In this document: positions 25,618 to 35,100 of the stretch, piece after piece
How the letters are laid out: each line of letters starts with the position of its first letter
Position numbering within the stretch: position 1 is the stretch's first letter
DNA from: Fructobacillus papyrifericola
Lineage (GTDB): Bacteria; Bacillota; Bacilli; Lactobacillales; Lactobacillaceae
Reading direction: 5' to 3'
Assembly (NCBI RefSeq): GCF_018437235.1
Contig: NZ_JAAMFJ010000001.1
Location: 124,001-188,000 of the forward strand
DNA: 64,000 nt
The notes under the pieces: model-generated
What the model was told of the DNA's origin: nothing
Seen by the model: the letters and a program-made list of their open reading frames with translations, nothing else
The model's database searches: none
Program-made: the position numbers and the translations under genes

Positions 25618-25624
25618 CAACTAC

Positions 25625-25633
25625 AGTATAACA
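25625..25633 (-). promoter_or_regulatory. Extended -10 promoter of the antisense RNA
   Basis: Minus strand TGT-TATACT. The -35 region is weak, as allowed for extended -10 promoters. Confidence 0.65.
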
Positions 25634-25700
25634 GATTCTTTGCAAAAGAAAAGTTGTCCGAACAAAGTCGGTTAAAAGAATTAAAACATGCCCGAGAAAT

Positions 25701-25727
25701 AAAAAAATCCCACACCTCTGTGCGGGA
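25701..25727 (-). terminator. Terminator of the Dyp peroxidase gene
   Basis: Minus strand TCCCGCAC / GTGTGGGA stem followed by seven T residues. Confidence 0.9.
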
Positions 25728-25741
25728 CTTTTTCATTTACT

Positions 25742-26701
25742 TTAGTTAAATTCGCCATCGGCGATTTGTTCAAGGGTTTCACGCGATGGGATGAAGAAGA
25801 GTTGCCCAGTCAAAATGTCTGAGAAAGTCAACAAGAAGTCAGATTGGTCCAACATGTTGATCAACATCCCCTTCGTCACGTGCCAGTAGCGGGAGTAGCC
25901 CATGAAGTAGGTACCGGTCACGCCAGTGGCTGGATCAGAGTAGGGAACGTTCATCCGAATGATCTTCTGCTCTTCGCCGTCTTCATCGTATTGTGAAGCC
26001 ACGTTGTGGGCGTTTTCGTACTTGTCTTCGTCTTCCAATTCCAAGTCGGTGAACTTTTCACGTCCAACGGCCTTTTCCTGGTGTTCGGTCTTCATCTTGT
26101 TCCAGAAGTCCATGTCGTGACGCCACTTCTGGGCAAAGGCGTAAGAGCCGTTTTCGTAATCGGGGTCTTCATCACCGATGATGGCGTATGGGGCTGCATC
26201 TTCCATGGCAGGTGCTTCCGTACCATCGATAAAGCCGATGATGGCCCGTCCTTCAAAGTAACGGAAACCTTGGGTTGAATCTAAGACTTCGGTGTAGTCC
26301 TTTAAGAACTTCATGAACTGTGTTTGGCATTCCACAACGATGGCCTGGTTGTTGGCTCGGATGTGGAAGAAGAGGTCACCTTCAGTCGCTGGCATTTCGT
26401 ACTTAGGACCCTTCAAAGTCTCGTACGTTTCCAATTCCTTTGGCTTCTTCGTGTTGGGGAACAAGATATCCCAGGCGTGGTTTGAAATTCCGATGGCCAC
26501 CTTCAATTGGGAAGGGGTTCCATCGTTTTGGCCATCGCGAATCTTCAATGAGCGGATGATGGCTTGGGAGCGGTCGGCGAAGGCTTCGACGACTTCCTTC
26601 AATTCTTCGGCTGGCAAGTCCTTAAACTTCAAAACCGTGAATTGGACACTTTGCCCGATGTCCTTCCAGACATCTTGGGCAATCGCTGGGTTGATTGGCA
26701 T
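25742..26701 (-). CDS. Dyp-type heme peroxidase
   Basis: 319 residues, length and motifs of a dye-decolourising peroxidase. The catalytic GFIDGTEAP (GxxDG with the acid-base Asp) is in the first half; the proximal heme His is in ENAHNVAS and the distal Arg in KIIRMNVPY, followed by GTYFMGYSRYW and a C-terminal TGQLFFIPS. No Tat or Sec signal is present, so it is cytoplasmic unless encapsulated. No encapsulin gene and no Efe iron transporter genes lie beside it. GTGAGGA precedes the ATG and a perfect TATAAT (minus strand, 26738-26733) lies upstream. Confidence 0.92.
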   Translation of the reverse strand: MPINPAIAQDVWKDIGQSVQFTVLKFKDLPAEELKEVVEAFADRSQAIIRSLKIRDGQNDGTPSQLKVAIGISNHAWDILFPNTKKPKELETYETLKGPKYEMPATEGDLFFHIRANNQAIVVECQTQFMKFLKDYTEVLDSTQGFRYFEGRAIIGFIDGTEAPAMEDAAPYAIIGDEDPDYENGSYAFAQKWRHDMDFWNKMKTEHQEKAVGREKFTDLELEDEDKYENAHNVASQYDEDGEEQKIIRMNVPYSDPATGVTGTYFMGYSRYWHVTKGMLINMLDQSDFLLTFSDILTGQLFFIPSRETLEQIADGEFN

Positions 26702-26732
26702 TTTTATATCCTCACTTCTCTTTGATAAAAGT

Positions 26733-26738
26733 ATTATA
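26733..26738 (-). promoter_or_regulatory. -10 box of the Dyp peroxidase gene
   Basis: Perfect TATAAT on the minus strand, 31 bases before the start codon; the -35 is poor. Confidence 0.6.
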
Positions 26739-26870
26739 ACCCATTTTGACGGGGTGTTTTGATAAAGTTTAGAGCGATTTTAACCTAGTCTAAAATAGAT
26801 AAAATTGTTTAGAAATCCACGGGCGAAAGGGCGACTTTTCTTTTGGAAACTTTCTCTATAGAATAAAGCT

Positions 26871-27671
26871 ATGGCAAAAATCACGAAAATTTCCACTCAA
26901 AAAAGAGCGGGTCGCTACAATCTTGAATTAGACGGACGCTTTGCCTTCGGTATTTCCGAAAACGTCCTGGCCAAGTTTGGGCTGATGAAGGGGCGAGAGC
27001 TGGACAAGGAAGAAATCGAGCGCATTAAGGCAGCCGACTTGGTTGACCAGGGCCTGAAGGTGGCGCTGAATTACTTGTCTCCGGCCATTCGGACCAAAAA
27101 ACAGGTCGCAAATCGCCTGAAGAGCAAGGATATCAAAGAAGGGGTCATTGACCAAGTCATCGACTACCTGGTCGAACAGCAGCTTTTAGATGACGCAACC
27201 TACGCCAAGGCCTATGTCAACACCAAGCAAGTCTTTTCACCCAAGGGCCCTCGGGCGATTGCCATGGATCTGAAGAAGGCCGGAGTGGCCGAACCCCTCA
27301 TTGAAGCGGCCATGGAAGAGTATCCGGAAGAGGCTCAGCTGGAAGTGGCCGTGAAGCTGGCCGAAAAGATTGCCCGGACACACAAACGGGATTCCACCCG
27401 GATTCGTCAGCAAAAGACCGCCCAGTCACTGGCTCAAAAGGGCTTCTCTTTTGATATTGCCAGCCGGGCCGTTAACGCGATTGACATTGAAGCCGACGAG
27501 GAAGACGAGCGGGAAAACGCCCGCAAGGAGGCCGAAAAGGCGATCCGCCGCCAACGGACCGGAACGGCTAAGGAACGCTATTACAAAGTCAAAAGCAAAC
27601 TCTACGCCAAGGGCTTTACGGCTGAGACGATTGACTGGGCATTAGAACAGTTTGACTTTGGCATGGATTGA
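26871..27671 (+). CDS. recX: RecX regulatory protein
   Basis: Regulator that modulates RecA filament activity. 266 residues, the long form common in lactobacilli: an N-terminal extension of about 60 residues, then repeated three-helix units (YLVEQQLLDDATYAKAYV; GPRAIAMDLKKAGVAEPLIE; YYKVKSKLYAKGFTAETIDWAL in part). No ribosome site precedes the ATG, while a TATAGA/TAGAAT -10-like element ends 7-9 bases before it, so a leaderless transcript is possible. Divergent from the Dyp gene. Confidence 0.9.
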   Translation: MAKITKISTQKRAGRYNLELDGRFAFGISENVLAKFGLMKGRELDKEEIERIKAADLVDQGLKVALNYLSPAIRTKKQVANRLKSKDIKEGVIDQVIDYLVEQQLLDDATYAKAYVNTKQVFSPKGPRAIAMDLKKAGVAEPLIEAAMEEYPEEAQLEVAVKLAEKIARTHKRDSTRIRQQKTAQSLAQKGFSFDIASRAVNAIDIEADEEDERENARKEAEKAIRRQRTGTAKERYYKVKSKLYAKGFTAETIDWALEQFDFGMD

Positions 27672-27795
27672 ACGAAAGCGGTCAAAGGGCGCTCTGTCAC
27701 TAAGGGGCGGAGTAGGTGATCCGAGCGCAAAGAAGAAGCTTAATTCCTTCTACCAGCCAGTACAAATCTTTAATCTCCTTTCGTAAAAAATATGA

Positions 27796-27801
27796 TATAA
27801 T
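27796..27801 (+). promoter_or_regulatory. -10 box of the DUF402 gene
   Basis: TATAAT 37 bases upstream of the start codon; -35 not convincing. Confidence 0.55.
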
Positions 27802-27837
27802 CGAAAAGGAATTTTTTGTCAGAAAAGTGGGACGAGC

Positions 27838-28407
27838 ATGATTGTTGATAAGCCGAGTCGCGGTCCACGCGAAGGGGATGTCATCACGATCAAAAGCTAT
27901 AAGCACGACGGCTCGTTGCATCGGACATGGCGTGACACCATGGTGTTAAAAACCAGTGAGAATGCCATCATTGGATTAAACGACCATACTTTGGTGACAG
28001 AAGATAACGGCCGGCGCTGGGTGACCCGCGAACCGGCCATTGTGTACTTTCATAAAAAGTACTGGTTTAATATTATTGCGATGATTCGCGATAACGGGGT
28101 TTCCTATTACTGCAACCTGGCTTCTCCCTATACATTAGATAAAGAGGCGCTCAAGTACATTGATTATGACTTGGATGTCAAAGTCTTTCCAGACGGTGAG
28201 AAGCACCTGTTGGACGCGGATGAATACGCGGCCCACAGTAAGAAATGGCACTACCCAAAAGAGGTAGACCAGATCTTGAAGGCCCACGTTAAAATCCTGG
28301 TTGATTGGATCGACCAGGGCAAGGGTCCTTTTTCAAAAGGGTATGTGGATGTCTGGTACTCCCGTTACCAATATTTGATGCAGCAGCGGTTGAACGATCG
28401 TCGTTGA
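27838..28407 (+). CDS. ntdp: DUF402 family nucleoside tri-/diphosphatase
   Basis: 189 residues, full-length match to the YgaC/SAV1881 group of DUF402: [16 protein letters not shown], then [25 protein letters not shown], and the acidic [14 protein letters not shown] that holds metal ligands. Staphylococcal and streptococcal members hydrolyse nucleoside tri- and diphosphates in vitro. The recX-DUF402 order is usual in Firmicutes. A strong terminator follows. Confidence 0.87.
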   Translation: MIVDKPSRGPREGDVITIKSYKHDGSLHRTWRDTMVLKTSENAIIGLNDHTLVTEDNGRRWVTREPAIVYFHKKYWFNIIAMIRDNGVSYYCNLASPYTLDKEALKYIDYDLDVKVFPDGEKHLLDADEYAAHSKKWHYPKEVDQILKAHVKILVDWIDQGKGPFSKGYVDVWYSRYQYLMQQRLNDRR

Positions 28408-28412
28408 CCAAG

Positions 28413-28444
28413 AAAAAAGCCCGGATTTTATCCGGGCTTTTTTT
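28413..28444 (+). terminator. Terminator after the DUF402 gene
   Basis: AAAAAAGCCCGGA / TCCGGGCTTTTTT. Confidence 0.93.
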
Positions 28445-28533
28445 GTACAATAGACAGAGATAGTTTCACAAACAGTTAGAGCTAATAGCGCACGATTGCT
28501 TTGACTTGTAAACAGGCGTAGAAGGGGTATTCG

Positions 28534-31500
28534 ATGACGGTTACCGTAAACATTGCAGCAGGGGAAATCGATAGCCGACAGGCACTGGTGCAGGCCATTG
28601 CCGACCGCATGAAGGCGGGTGAGAAGCGGCGGATCTTCTACCTGGTGCCAAACCACGTCAAATTCGATGGTGAAGTCGACGTTTTATCCCGTCTGGCCCA
28701 GGCCAATGGCAAAGGCAAGAACCAGCCCTATGCCCAATCACAGCTGCAGGTCTATTCCATGTCCCGTTTGGCCTGGCGCCTGCTGGACGACGAGGGCCTG
28801 ACCCAGCCGGCCATCCTTGGTTCGGCCGGGCTCTTTGTCCTGGTTTCAAACATTCTAAAAGAAGAAAAGGACCGTCTGCCCATCTTTGCGCGCATGGCCG
28901 CCAAGAAGGGCTTTATTGAGAAGTTAGTCGCCCAATTGACTGAATTGCGGGCATCCCGGGTTTCGGCTGAGGACCTGTTAACCATTGTCGAAGCAGTCAA
29001 TGGCCAAGACAAGCAGGAGGCCTTGACGGCTGAAGCGTTAAAGCAGAAGCTTCGCGACCTGGCCATTGTGGCCGATTCCTTTAATAAAAAAATGGGCGAG
29101 GACTACTTGCTGGCCCAAGAAATGCTGCCGGACTTTGCCAGCCGAATGAAGGACGCCGACCTATCGGACGCCATCTTTTACTTTGATGGTTTCACCGGTT
29201 TTACCGCAGCCGAATGGGCCGTGGTGAAGCTCTTGATTGAAAAAGGCGAAGTCCAAATCGCCCTGCTTGGCAGAGTGGCAAAAGACGACCCCTTGAAGTA
29301 CCAGACGGCCGGATCTGTCTTTGAAAAGCCCTTAGAAACCGCTCGGACAATCCGCGAAATGGCCAAGCAGGCCGGACAGACTTGTCAGATCAAGGTGTTG
29401 GAAGAAGAGAGCCAGTCGAAAGAAGGCCAGCCGGGTTCGACTAGCCAGGCTGAAGCCAAGCCTGGCAAAAGTGCGACGGTCAGCCGGAAAAACCTCCTGC
29501 AGGCCTGGGAAAAGTTGGGGGCCTACCAGGACTTTTCCGCAGACGAAAAGCAAGTTGCTGAAACCAATCTCCATGCCTTTGTTGCGGCCAACGCCGTGGC
29601 CGAACTGGAAGAAGTCGCTCGTCGGATTCGAGAAGACTTGCGTTTGAATCCTGACTTGCACCTGCGCGACATTCTCGTTTTGGCTCGCGACCTAAATCCC
29701 TACAGCAAGCACTTGCCAGCCGTGATGGATGCCTTTGACCTGTCCTATTTCTTGGACAACGACGTCAAGATGGGCAACCATCCCTTGGTTGAGCTGACGA
29801 CGACGCTCTTAGCTAATCCAAGTGCGCTCTATCAAAAGGATCAACTGCTAACGGTCTTGAAGACCGGCTATTTGCGACCAATCATAAATGGTCAGCTACT
29901 CGATGACGAGCAGTATTTCGAAGCCGTCGCCTATCTGGAAAAGTACTTAGACGGCCACCGGGTGTCAAAGAAGACCTGGCAGGACGACAGCAGGGGCTTT
30001 GCCCTCTTTGAGCTGCCGGCCGATGAGACCGAAGGCTTTAGCGAAGATGCCAAAGTTAACCGCCGCCTCTCCCAGCTCAAAGTCTTCATCCACCAACGGA
30101 TGGAGGAGTTGAAGGCGGCACTGGATGGGGCCGATACGAACCTGGCGGCCGCCCGGGCCTTGATGACTTTTTTGGTCAAGGCCAAAGTCCCAGAGGCCGT
30201 GCAAAAACAAGGCGACTACCTACTTGAAAAGGGTGATCTGATTGCCGCCCAGCGGGTGCGCGAAGTCTGGCAACTCTTTGTCAACATCTTGGACCAAGTT
30301 GTTTCGATTGCAGGCGCTGACGCCTTCTCCCGGCAGACCTTCCTGTCTGCTTTGCAGGCCGGCTTTTCCGGCGGGACCTTCTCTGGCATTCCTAACCAGT
30401 TAGACCAGCTAACGGTGTCGGAAGCCGGTATCGTGCAGAGTCAAAAATACAAGAAGCTCTACTTCATTGGGGCAACGCGCAACGCTCTGCCCGCTCAAAT
30501 TAAAAACAAATCCCTGCTCTCTGACCAGGACCGCTTGCTGGTTCAACCGGCCCTGGCGGATCAAGAAGATCCCCGCTACTTGCAGGAAACGGCCAAGCAG
30601 CAGATGGCCTCAGAAGCGCTGGTCTTTTACAATGCCCTGCAGGCGGCCAGCGATTCCGTGACCTTTTCCTATCCCTTGCTCGACCAAGACGGTGGGCTAA
30701 ACGAAGCCTCGCCCTACGTTCTGCGCCTGACTTCAGCCTTTGGCATTGACGAATTGACGACGGTCAAGGCCCAGGCGGAAAACTTGAGTCAGTTGGCTTC
30801 GGACTATGCCGGAACGGCCGCTGCGACCCTTTCGCAGTTGGTGAAACTGCCAAACAATGAAAAAGTCGGTCCAGACTTTGACCGCGTAAAAGAGGTGCTG
30901 GACCAAGCAGGTTATGGCAAGCGAACCGAACGGGTGCTTTCAAGCCAGAACTACGAAAATAAGACCAAAAAACTCTCAGTCGAAATAGCCAAGCGGCTCT
31001 TCCAAGGGCCGCTGATGCTGTCCATTTCCCAGGTCGAATCCTTCTACCGCAACCCCTACGAGTACTTCTTGAAGTACGGTCTGCGCTTGAAAGAAAAACC
31101 GACCGTTGAAATTAACAACATGCTGGAAGGAACCATTTACCACACGCTCTTTGAAGGGGCGGTTTTGCAAGTGGTTCAGCAAACCGACCGTCTGGCGGAC
31201 CTGGCCGATGAAAGAATCGACGGCCAAGTTGACCAGCTTTTTGAAGAACAGTTACAGCTGCCAGAGTATGCCGAGCTGACCGAGGCCGGTCAGGGACAGG
31301 CCCAGGCGAACTTTATGGCCAAGCAGGCCAAGAAGGTCCTGAAAAACCTGCGCGACGTTGCCCGTTTGAGCAATACATCGCGGCCAACCCAGGTCGAAGA
31401 GCAGTTTGGAATGGGCCGACAAGGCCTGCCCGCCATGGTAATGGCAGACCAGACCGGTCAGTCCGTCAAGCTCCGTGGAAAAGTCGACCGCTTCGACCGC

Positions 31501-32175
31501 CAGGATGCAGCGGGCGACTTTGGTACCATTGTCGATTACAAGCTGAACGGTAAGAAGTTCAACTATGCCGACGCGGCCAACGGACTAGAACTGCAGCTTT
31601 TGGCCTACTGGCAGGCGGCAAATGAAAACGCCCAGGCCATGGGGATGGCCGCAGAGGGTCAAGTCGCTGGAGCCTTCTTTGCGCCAATTAATGACCAAGT
31701 CACCAGCTTTAAGGACTTCAAGGGAGACTTTGGTGAACTTTTGGCTGGTCAGCTAAAGGCACCAGGCAACAAGCTCCACGGGCTCTATTTGGATAATGAG
31801 GATTATGTCGATGCCCTTGACTATGTCGAGTATGGTCAGCCTTCTAAGGCCTACGCCATTGCCAAAAAGCAAAAGGGCGGCTTTAACGCCAACCAGTCCG
31901 ATGTTGTCAGTGCAGACGAATTAAGCTTGCTCATGGCCCGCAACCGTCAATTGATCTTGAATGCGGCGGCCAAAATTGCCGCCGGGGACTTTGACATTGC
32001 CCCAAGCAAGCAGTCGTTGACCTATTCGAAGTACACCGACGTGATGCGCTTCGATGCCGCCCTGGGCGATCAGTACCAAAACTTTACCTACCAGGGAAAG
32101 AAGGGCGCCGTGCTAAAGGCCCTTGAAAATAATCTAGGCAGTGAAACAGACGGAAAGGAGGCCGACAATGCCTGA
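28534..32175 (+). CDS. rexB: ATP-dependent helicase/nuclease subunit RexB (AddB-like)
   Basis: 1213-residue partner of RexA in the double-strand break resection enzyme. The N-terminal part resembles an inactivated helicase (RIFYLVPNHVKFDGEVDVL); there is no Walker A GxxGxGK. The C-terminal RecB-like nuclease has QVESFYRNPYEYFLKYGL and the catalytic core GKVDRFDR ... IVDYKLNGKKF. The Cys residues that hold the iron-sulfur cluster of Bacillus AddB are absent at the FYRNPYEYF position, as expected for RexB. AAGGGG precedes the ATG; the end overlaps rexA. Confidence 0.94.
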   Translation: MTVTVNIAAGEIDSRQALVQAIADRMKAGEKRRIFYLVPNHVKFDGEVDVLSRLAQANGKGKNQPYAQSQLQVYSMSRLAWRLLDDEGLTQPAILGSAGLFVLVSNILKEEKDRLPIFARMAAKKGFIEKLVAQLTELRASRVSAEDLLTIVEAVNGQDKQEALTAEALKQKLRDLAIVADSFNKKMGEDYLLAQEMLPDFASRMKDADLSDAIFYFDGFTGFTAAEWAVVKLLIEKGEVQIALLGRVAKDDPLKYQTAGSVFEKPLETARTIREMAKQAGQTCQIKVLEEESQSKEGQPGSTSQAEAKPGKSATVSRKNLLQAWEKLGAYQDFSADEKQVAETNLHAFVAANAVAELEEVARRIREDLRLNPDLHLRDILVLARDLNPYSKHLPAVMDAFDLSYFLDNDVKMGNHPLVELTTTLLANPSALYQKDQLLTVLKTGYLRPIINGQLLDDEQYFEAVAYLEKYLDGHRVSKKTWQDDSRGFALFELPADETEGFSEDAKVNRRLSQLKVFIHQRMEELKAALDGADTNLAAARALMTFLVKAKVPEAVQKQGDYLLEKGDLIAAQRVREVWQLFVNILDQVVSIAGADAFSRQTFLSALQAGFSGGTFSGIPNQLDQLTVSEAGIVQSQKYKKLYFIGATRNALPAQIKNKSLLSDQDRLLVQPALADQEDPRYLQETAKQQMASEALVFYNALQAASDSVTFSYPLLDQDGGLNEASPYVLRLTSAFGIDELTTVKAQAENLSQLASDYAGTAAATLSQLVKLPNNEKVGPDFDRVKEVLDQAGYGKRTERVLSSQNYENKTKKLSVEIAKRLFQGPLMLSISQVESFYRNPYEYFLKYGLRLKEKPTVEINNMLEGTIYHTLFEGAVLQVVQQTDRLADLADERIDGQVDQLFEEQLQLPEYAELTEAGQGQAQANFMAKQAKKVLKNLRDVARLSNTSRPTQVEEQFGMGRQGLPAMVMADQTGQSVKLRGKVDRFDRQDAAGDFGTIVDYKLNGKKFNYADAANGLELQLLAYWQAANENAQAMGMAAEGQVAGAFFAPINDQVTSFKDFKGDFGELLAGQLKAPGNKLHGLYLDNEDYVDALDYVEYGQPSKAYAIAKKQKGGFNANQSDVVSADELSLLMARNRQLILNAAAKIAAGDFDIAPSKQSLTYSKYTDVMRFDAALGDQYQNFTYQGKKGAVLKALENNLGSETDGKEADNA

Positions 32176-35100
32176 ATTCACAGCACATCAGCAAGCGGCC
32201 ATTGCCCACAAGGGACACAACATCCTGGTCTCGGCCTCCGCTGGTTCCGGAAAGACGACCGTTTTGATCGAACGGTTGATTCGAAAAATCGTCGACGAAC
32301 GAATCCCGGTCGACCGCTTCTTGATCGTGACCTTCACCCGGGCTGCGGCCGGAGAGATGAAGGAGCGGTTGGAAAAGGCGCTGACCAAGGTCTTGCAGGC
32401 CAGCCAAGATTCGGCAGAACGAGTCTACCTGCAGGAACAGCTGGCCCTTTTGCCAACGGCTGCGGTAACGACCATTGATGGTTTTGCCCTGCAACTGATC
32501 GAGTCTTACTACTACGAAATCGATTTGGACCCGGCCTTCCAATTGGTGGCCGATTCAGCCGAGGAAGCGCTTTTCAAGAACCGCGTCTTGGACAGGCTCT
32601 TTAACGACCTTTACGATGATGAAAACCCCGATCACCAAGCCTTTTTGAACGTTCTGGAAAACTTCGCCTCGGTTTCACGAGACAATGCCTTAAAAGAAAT
32701 CATCTTAAAGTTGGCGGACTTTGACATTGCCCGTCCAGAAGAGGACCACTGGCTGGACTCATTGGCCGATGGGGAAGATGTCAATCGACCACTTGCTGAA
32801 CAAAAGGCCTACCAGGATTATTTGGCAGGCGAAGTGCGCCCGGCGGTCGAAGAGGCTTTGGTTGAGGCAAGAAATCTCCTGCCCCTTGTTGAAGGACAGG
32901 AGAATAAGAAGCTGGACGATGCCGCCTTGGCCTTCACTGAGGTTGATCACTACCTTAGCCAGCTGCTTGCCATCATTGACGAAAAGGGCGACTATGAAAG
33001 CCTTCGGGCAGCCATGGTTCTCCCCAAGTTGAAATGGCCAAACCGTGATAAAAAGGCCTTTGAAGCGGATGATTCGGACCGGATTGCGGTGGCCGAAGTG
33101 CTTGAAAAAGTCGCCACTTATCGCGAAGATTACATTACGAGTGGGAAAAGTCAGGACAGCCCGCTGAAAAAGATTCGCGAATCCTTCTTCCGTTTGAGGG
33201 AAAGCGAATGGCAGATTGTTAACGCACGGGGCCAGCGGATTTTGGCCGACTTAGTGACGGTCACCCGTGATTACCTGGCCGCCTTTAAAGCGGCAAAGGC
33301 CGAGGCAAATGTCCTTTATTTCTCTGATTTGGTTGTCTTAGCCCGGCAGATTTTAAAGCAGGACGACATCAAAGAATTGGTTCAAAACCAGTTCGAAGAG
33401 GTCATGGTTGATGAGTATCAGGACGTCAACCGCCTGCAAGAAGCCTTCTTAAAGGATATGTCCAATGGTCACAACATGTACATGGTCGGCGATATTAAGC
33501 AGTCGATTTACGGCTTCCGCCAGGCGGCTCCGCAGCTGTTTGCTTCGAAGTACGACGACTTTGCCAGTGCTGATAGTGACGATGAGCGAATTGAATTAGC
33601 GGAAAACTTCCGGTCGCACAATAACGTGACTCGGGCTATCAACCAGATTTTTACGCAGATAATGGACGAAAAGCTGGGGGATGTCCCTTATCAGGGATCG
33701 GCTAAGCTGATTCCAAAGGCCGCCTTCCCAGAAGAAGTACCCCCGGTCTTTCACCTGGACCTCTTGTCCATTCAAAAGAAGAATCAGGGCAGCAGCTCAG
33801 CTGATGAGGCAGAGGCAGACGATGATGATCGCGATACCCGGGAAAAGACGCTGACCTACCTGCTGAAAAAAGTCCAGGACCTCCATTTGCACGGCCAGGT
33901 CTACGACAAGGAGGCCCCAAATGGCATGCGGGCCATCCAATATTCAGACATTGCCATTTTGACCCGTTCGAAAACTGTCTATCCAGACTTGCTCCGCTTG
34001 GCCCACGAGGCCGGAATTCCGATTCAGTCGGAGTCGGTCGGCGATTACTATAAGGCCATGGAAGTCTATTTAGTCTTGGATTTGTTGCGGGTGCTGGATA
34101 ATCCCCACCAGGACATTCCCTTGGCGGCCGCCCTTCGTTCGCCGATTTTTGGCTTTGACGAGGACGAGCTGTCAGCCATTCGTTTGGCGGATGAGCGTCA
34201 CGACTTTTACACGGCCTTTCTGGCCTACGCTAAAGAGGACAAGAAGGCTGAAAAAGTCTTGGAACAGTTTGATAAGTGGTCCCTTTATGCTCGGCAAAAC
34301 GACCTGGTTGGCTTGATTTGGGCCATCTACCAGGACACTGGCTGGCTGGACTACGTCGTCGGCCTGCAGGGGGGTGCCCAGCGGCAGGCGAACTTGCATG
34401 CCTTGTATCAGCGGGCGACGACTTTCCAAGAAAACGGCCAGTCCGGTCTCTACGCCTTCATTGAATACATTGAGGAGGTGCAAGACGGCGGTGGCAACGT
34501 TGGTGAAGTCGCCCAGGAAACTTCGGAATCCGCAGTTTCCTTGATGACCATCCACAAGTCCAAGGGATTGGAATTCCCCGTCATCATCTTGCCTGACTTG
34601 GATAAGTCCTTTAACCAAATGGACAGTCAGACGAATTTTGTCCTCCAAAAGGATGCCGGTGCTGGGCTGGATTACCTGGAGCCAAAGGCCAAGGTGAAAT
34701 TGCCAACCCTTGGAAAGTACGCGGTGAAGCAGGCCATTAAAAAGCAAAGCTGGTCGGAAGAAATGCGGCTATACTACGTGGCCCTGACCCGTGCCAAGCA
34801 GCAGTTGCACCTGATTGGTCGCGTCGATCCAATGGATGGTGAAAAAGAAACGGCCACTCAACGGCTCTATGAAAACGCGCAGTTGGCAGAGGGCCAGTTC
34901 CTACCAGAGAGTCAGCGCTTAAAGGCCAGTTCCTACCTGGATTGGACCCTGCAAGCCCTGGCTCGGACGAAGAATACGGTTTTGAATCAAATCATGACTT
35001 CGGCAAGCCTCAAAACTTTGGGGCAGGCGACTCATCCAATTGAGCTGGAAGGGGGCGAAATCAGCACGCAGCTGATTTTAGAGAAAGATTTGCCTCAAAC

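Larger units (their letters stand above)
25505..25618 (-). ncRNA. Candidate antisense RNA (antitoxin) to the toxin mRNA 3' part
   Basis: On the minus strand an extended -10 promoter (TGT-TATACT, 25633-25625) predicts a start near 25618. The RNA begins with a stable 8-bp hairpin and ends at a 9-bp stem AAGAACCGT/ACGGTTCTT followed by TTTTTATTTT, about 114 nt in all. It is complementary to the last 20 bases of the peptide ORF and to the whole 3' untranslated part of the plus-strand transcript. Confidence 0.55.

Noticed and set aside
25655-25668. CCGAACAAA core resembling a PurBox near the antisense RNA promoter
   Set aside because: Only about 10 of 13 positions match and there is no second box at the right distance.
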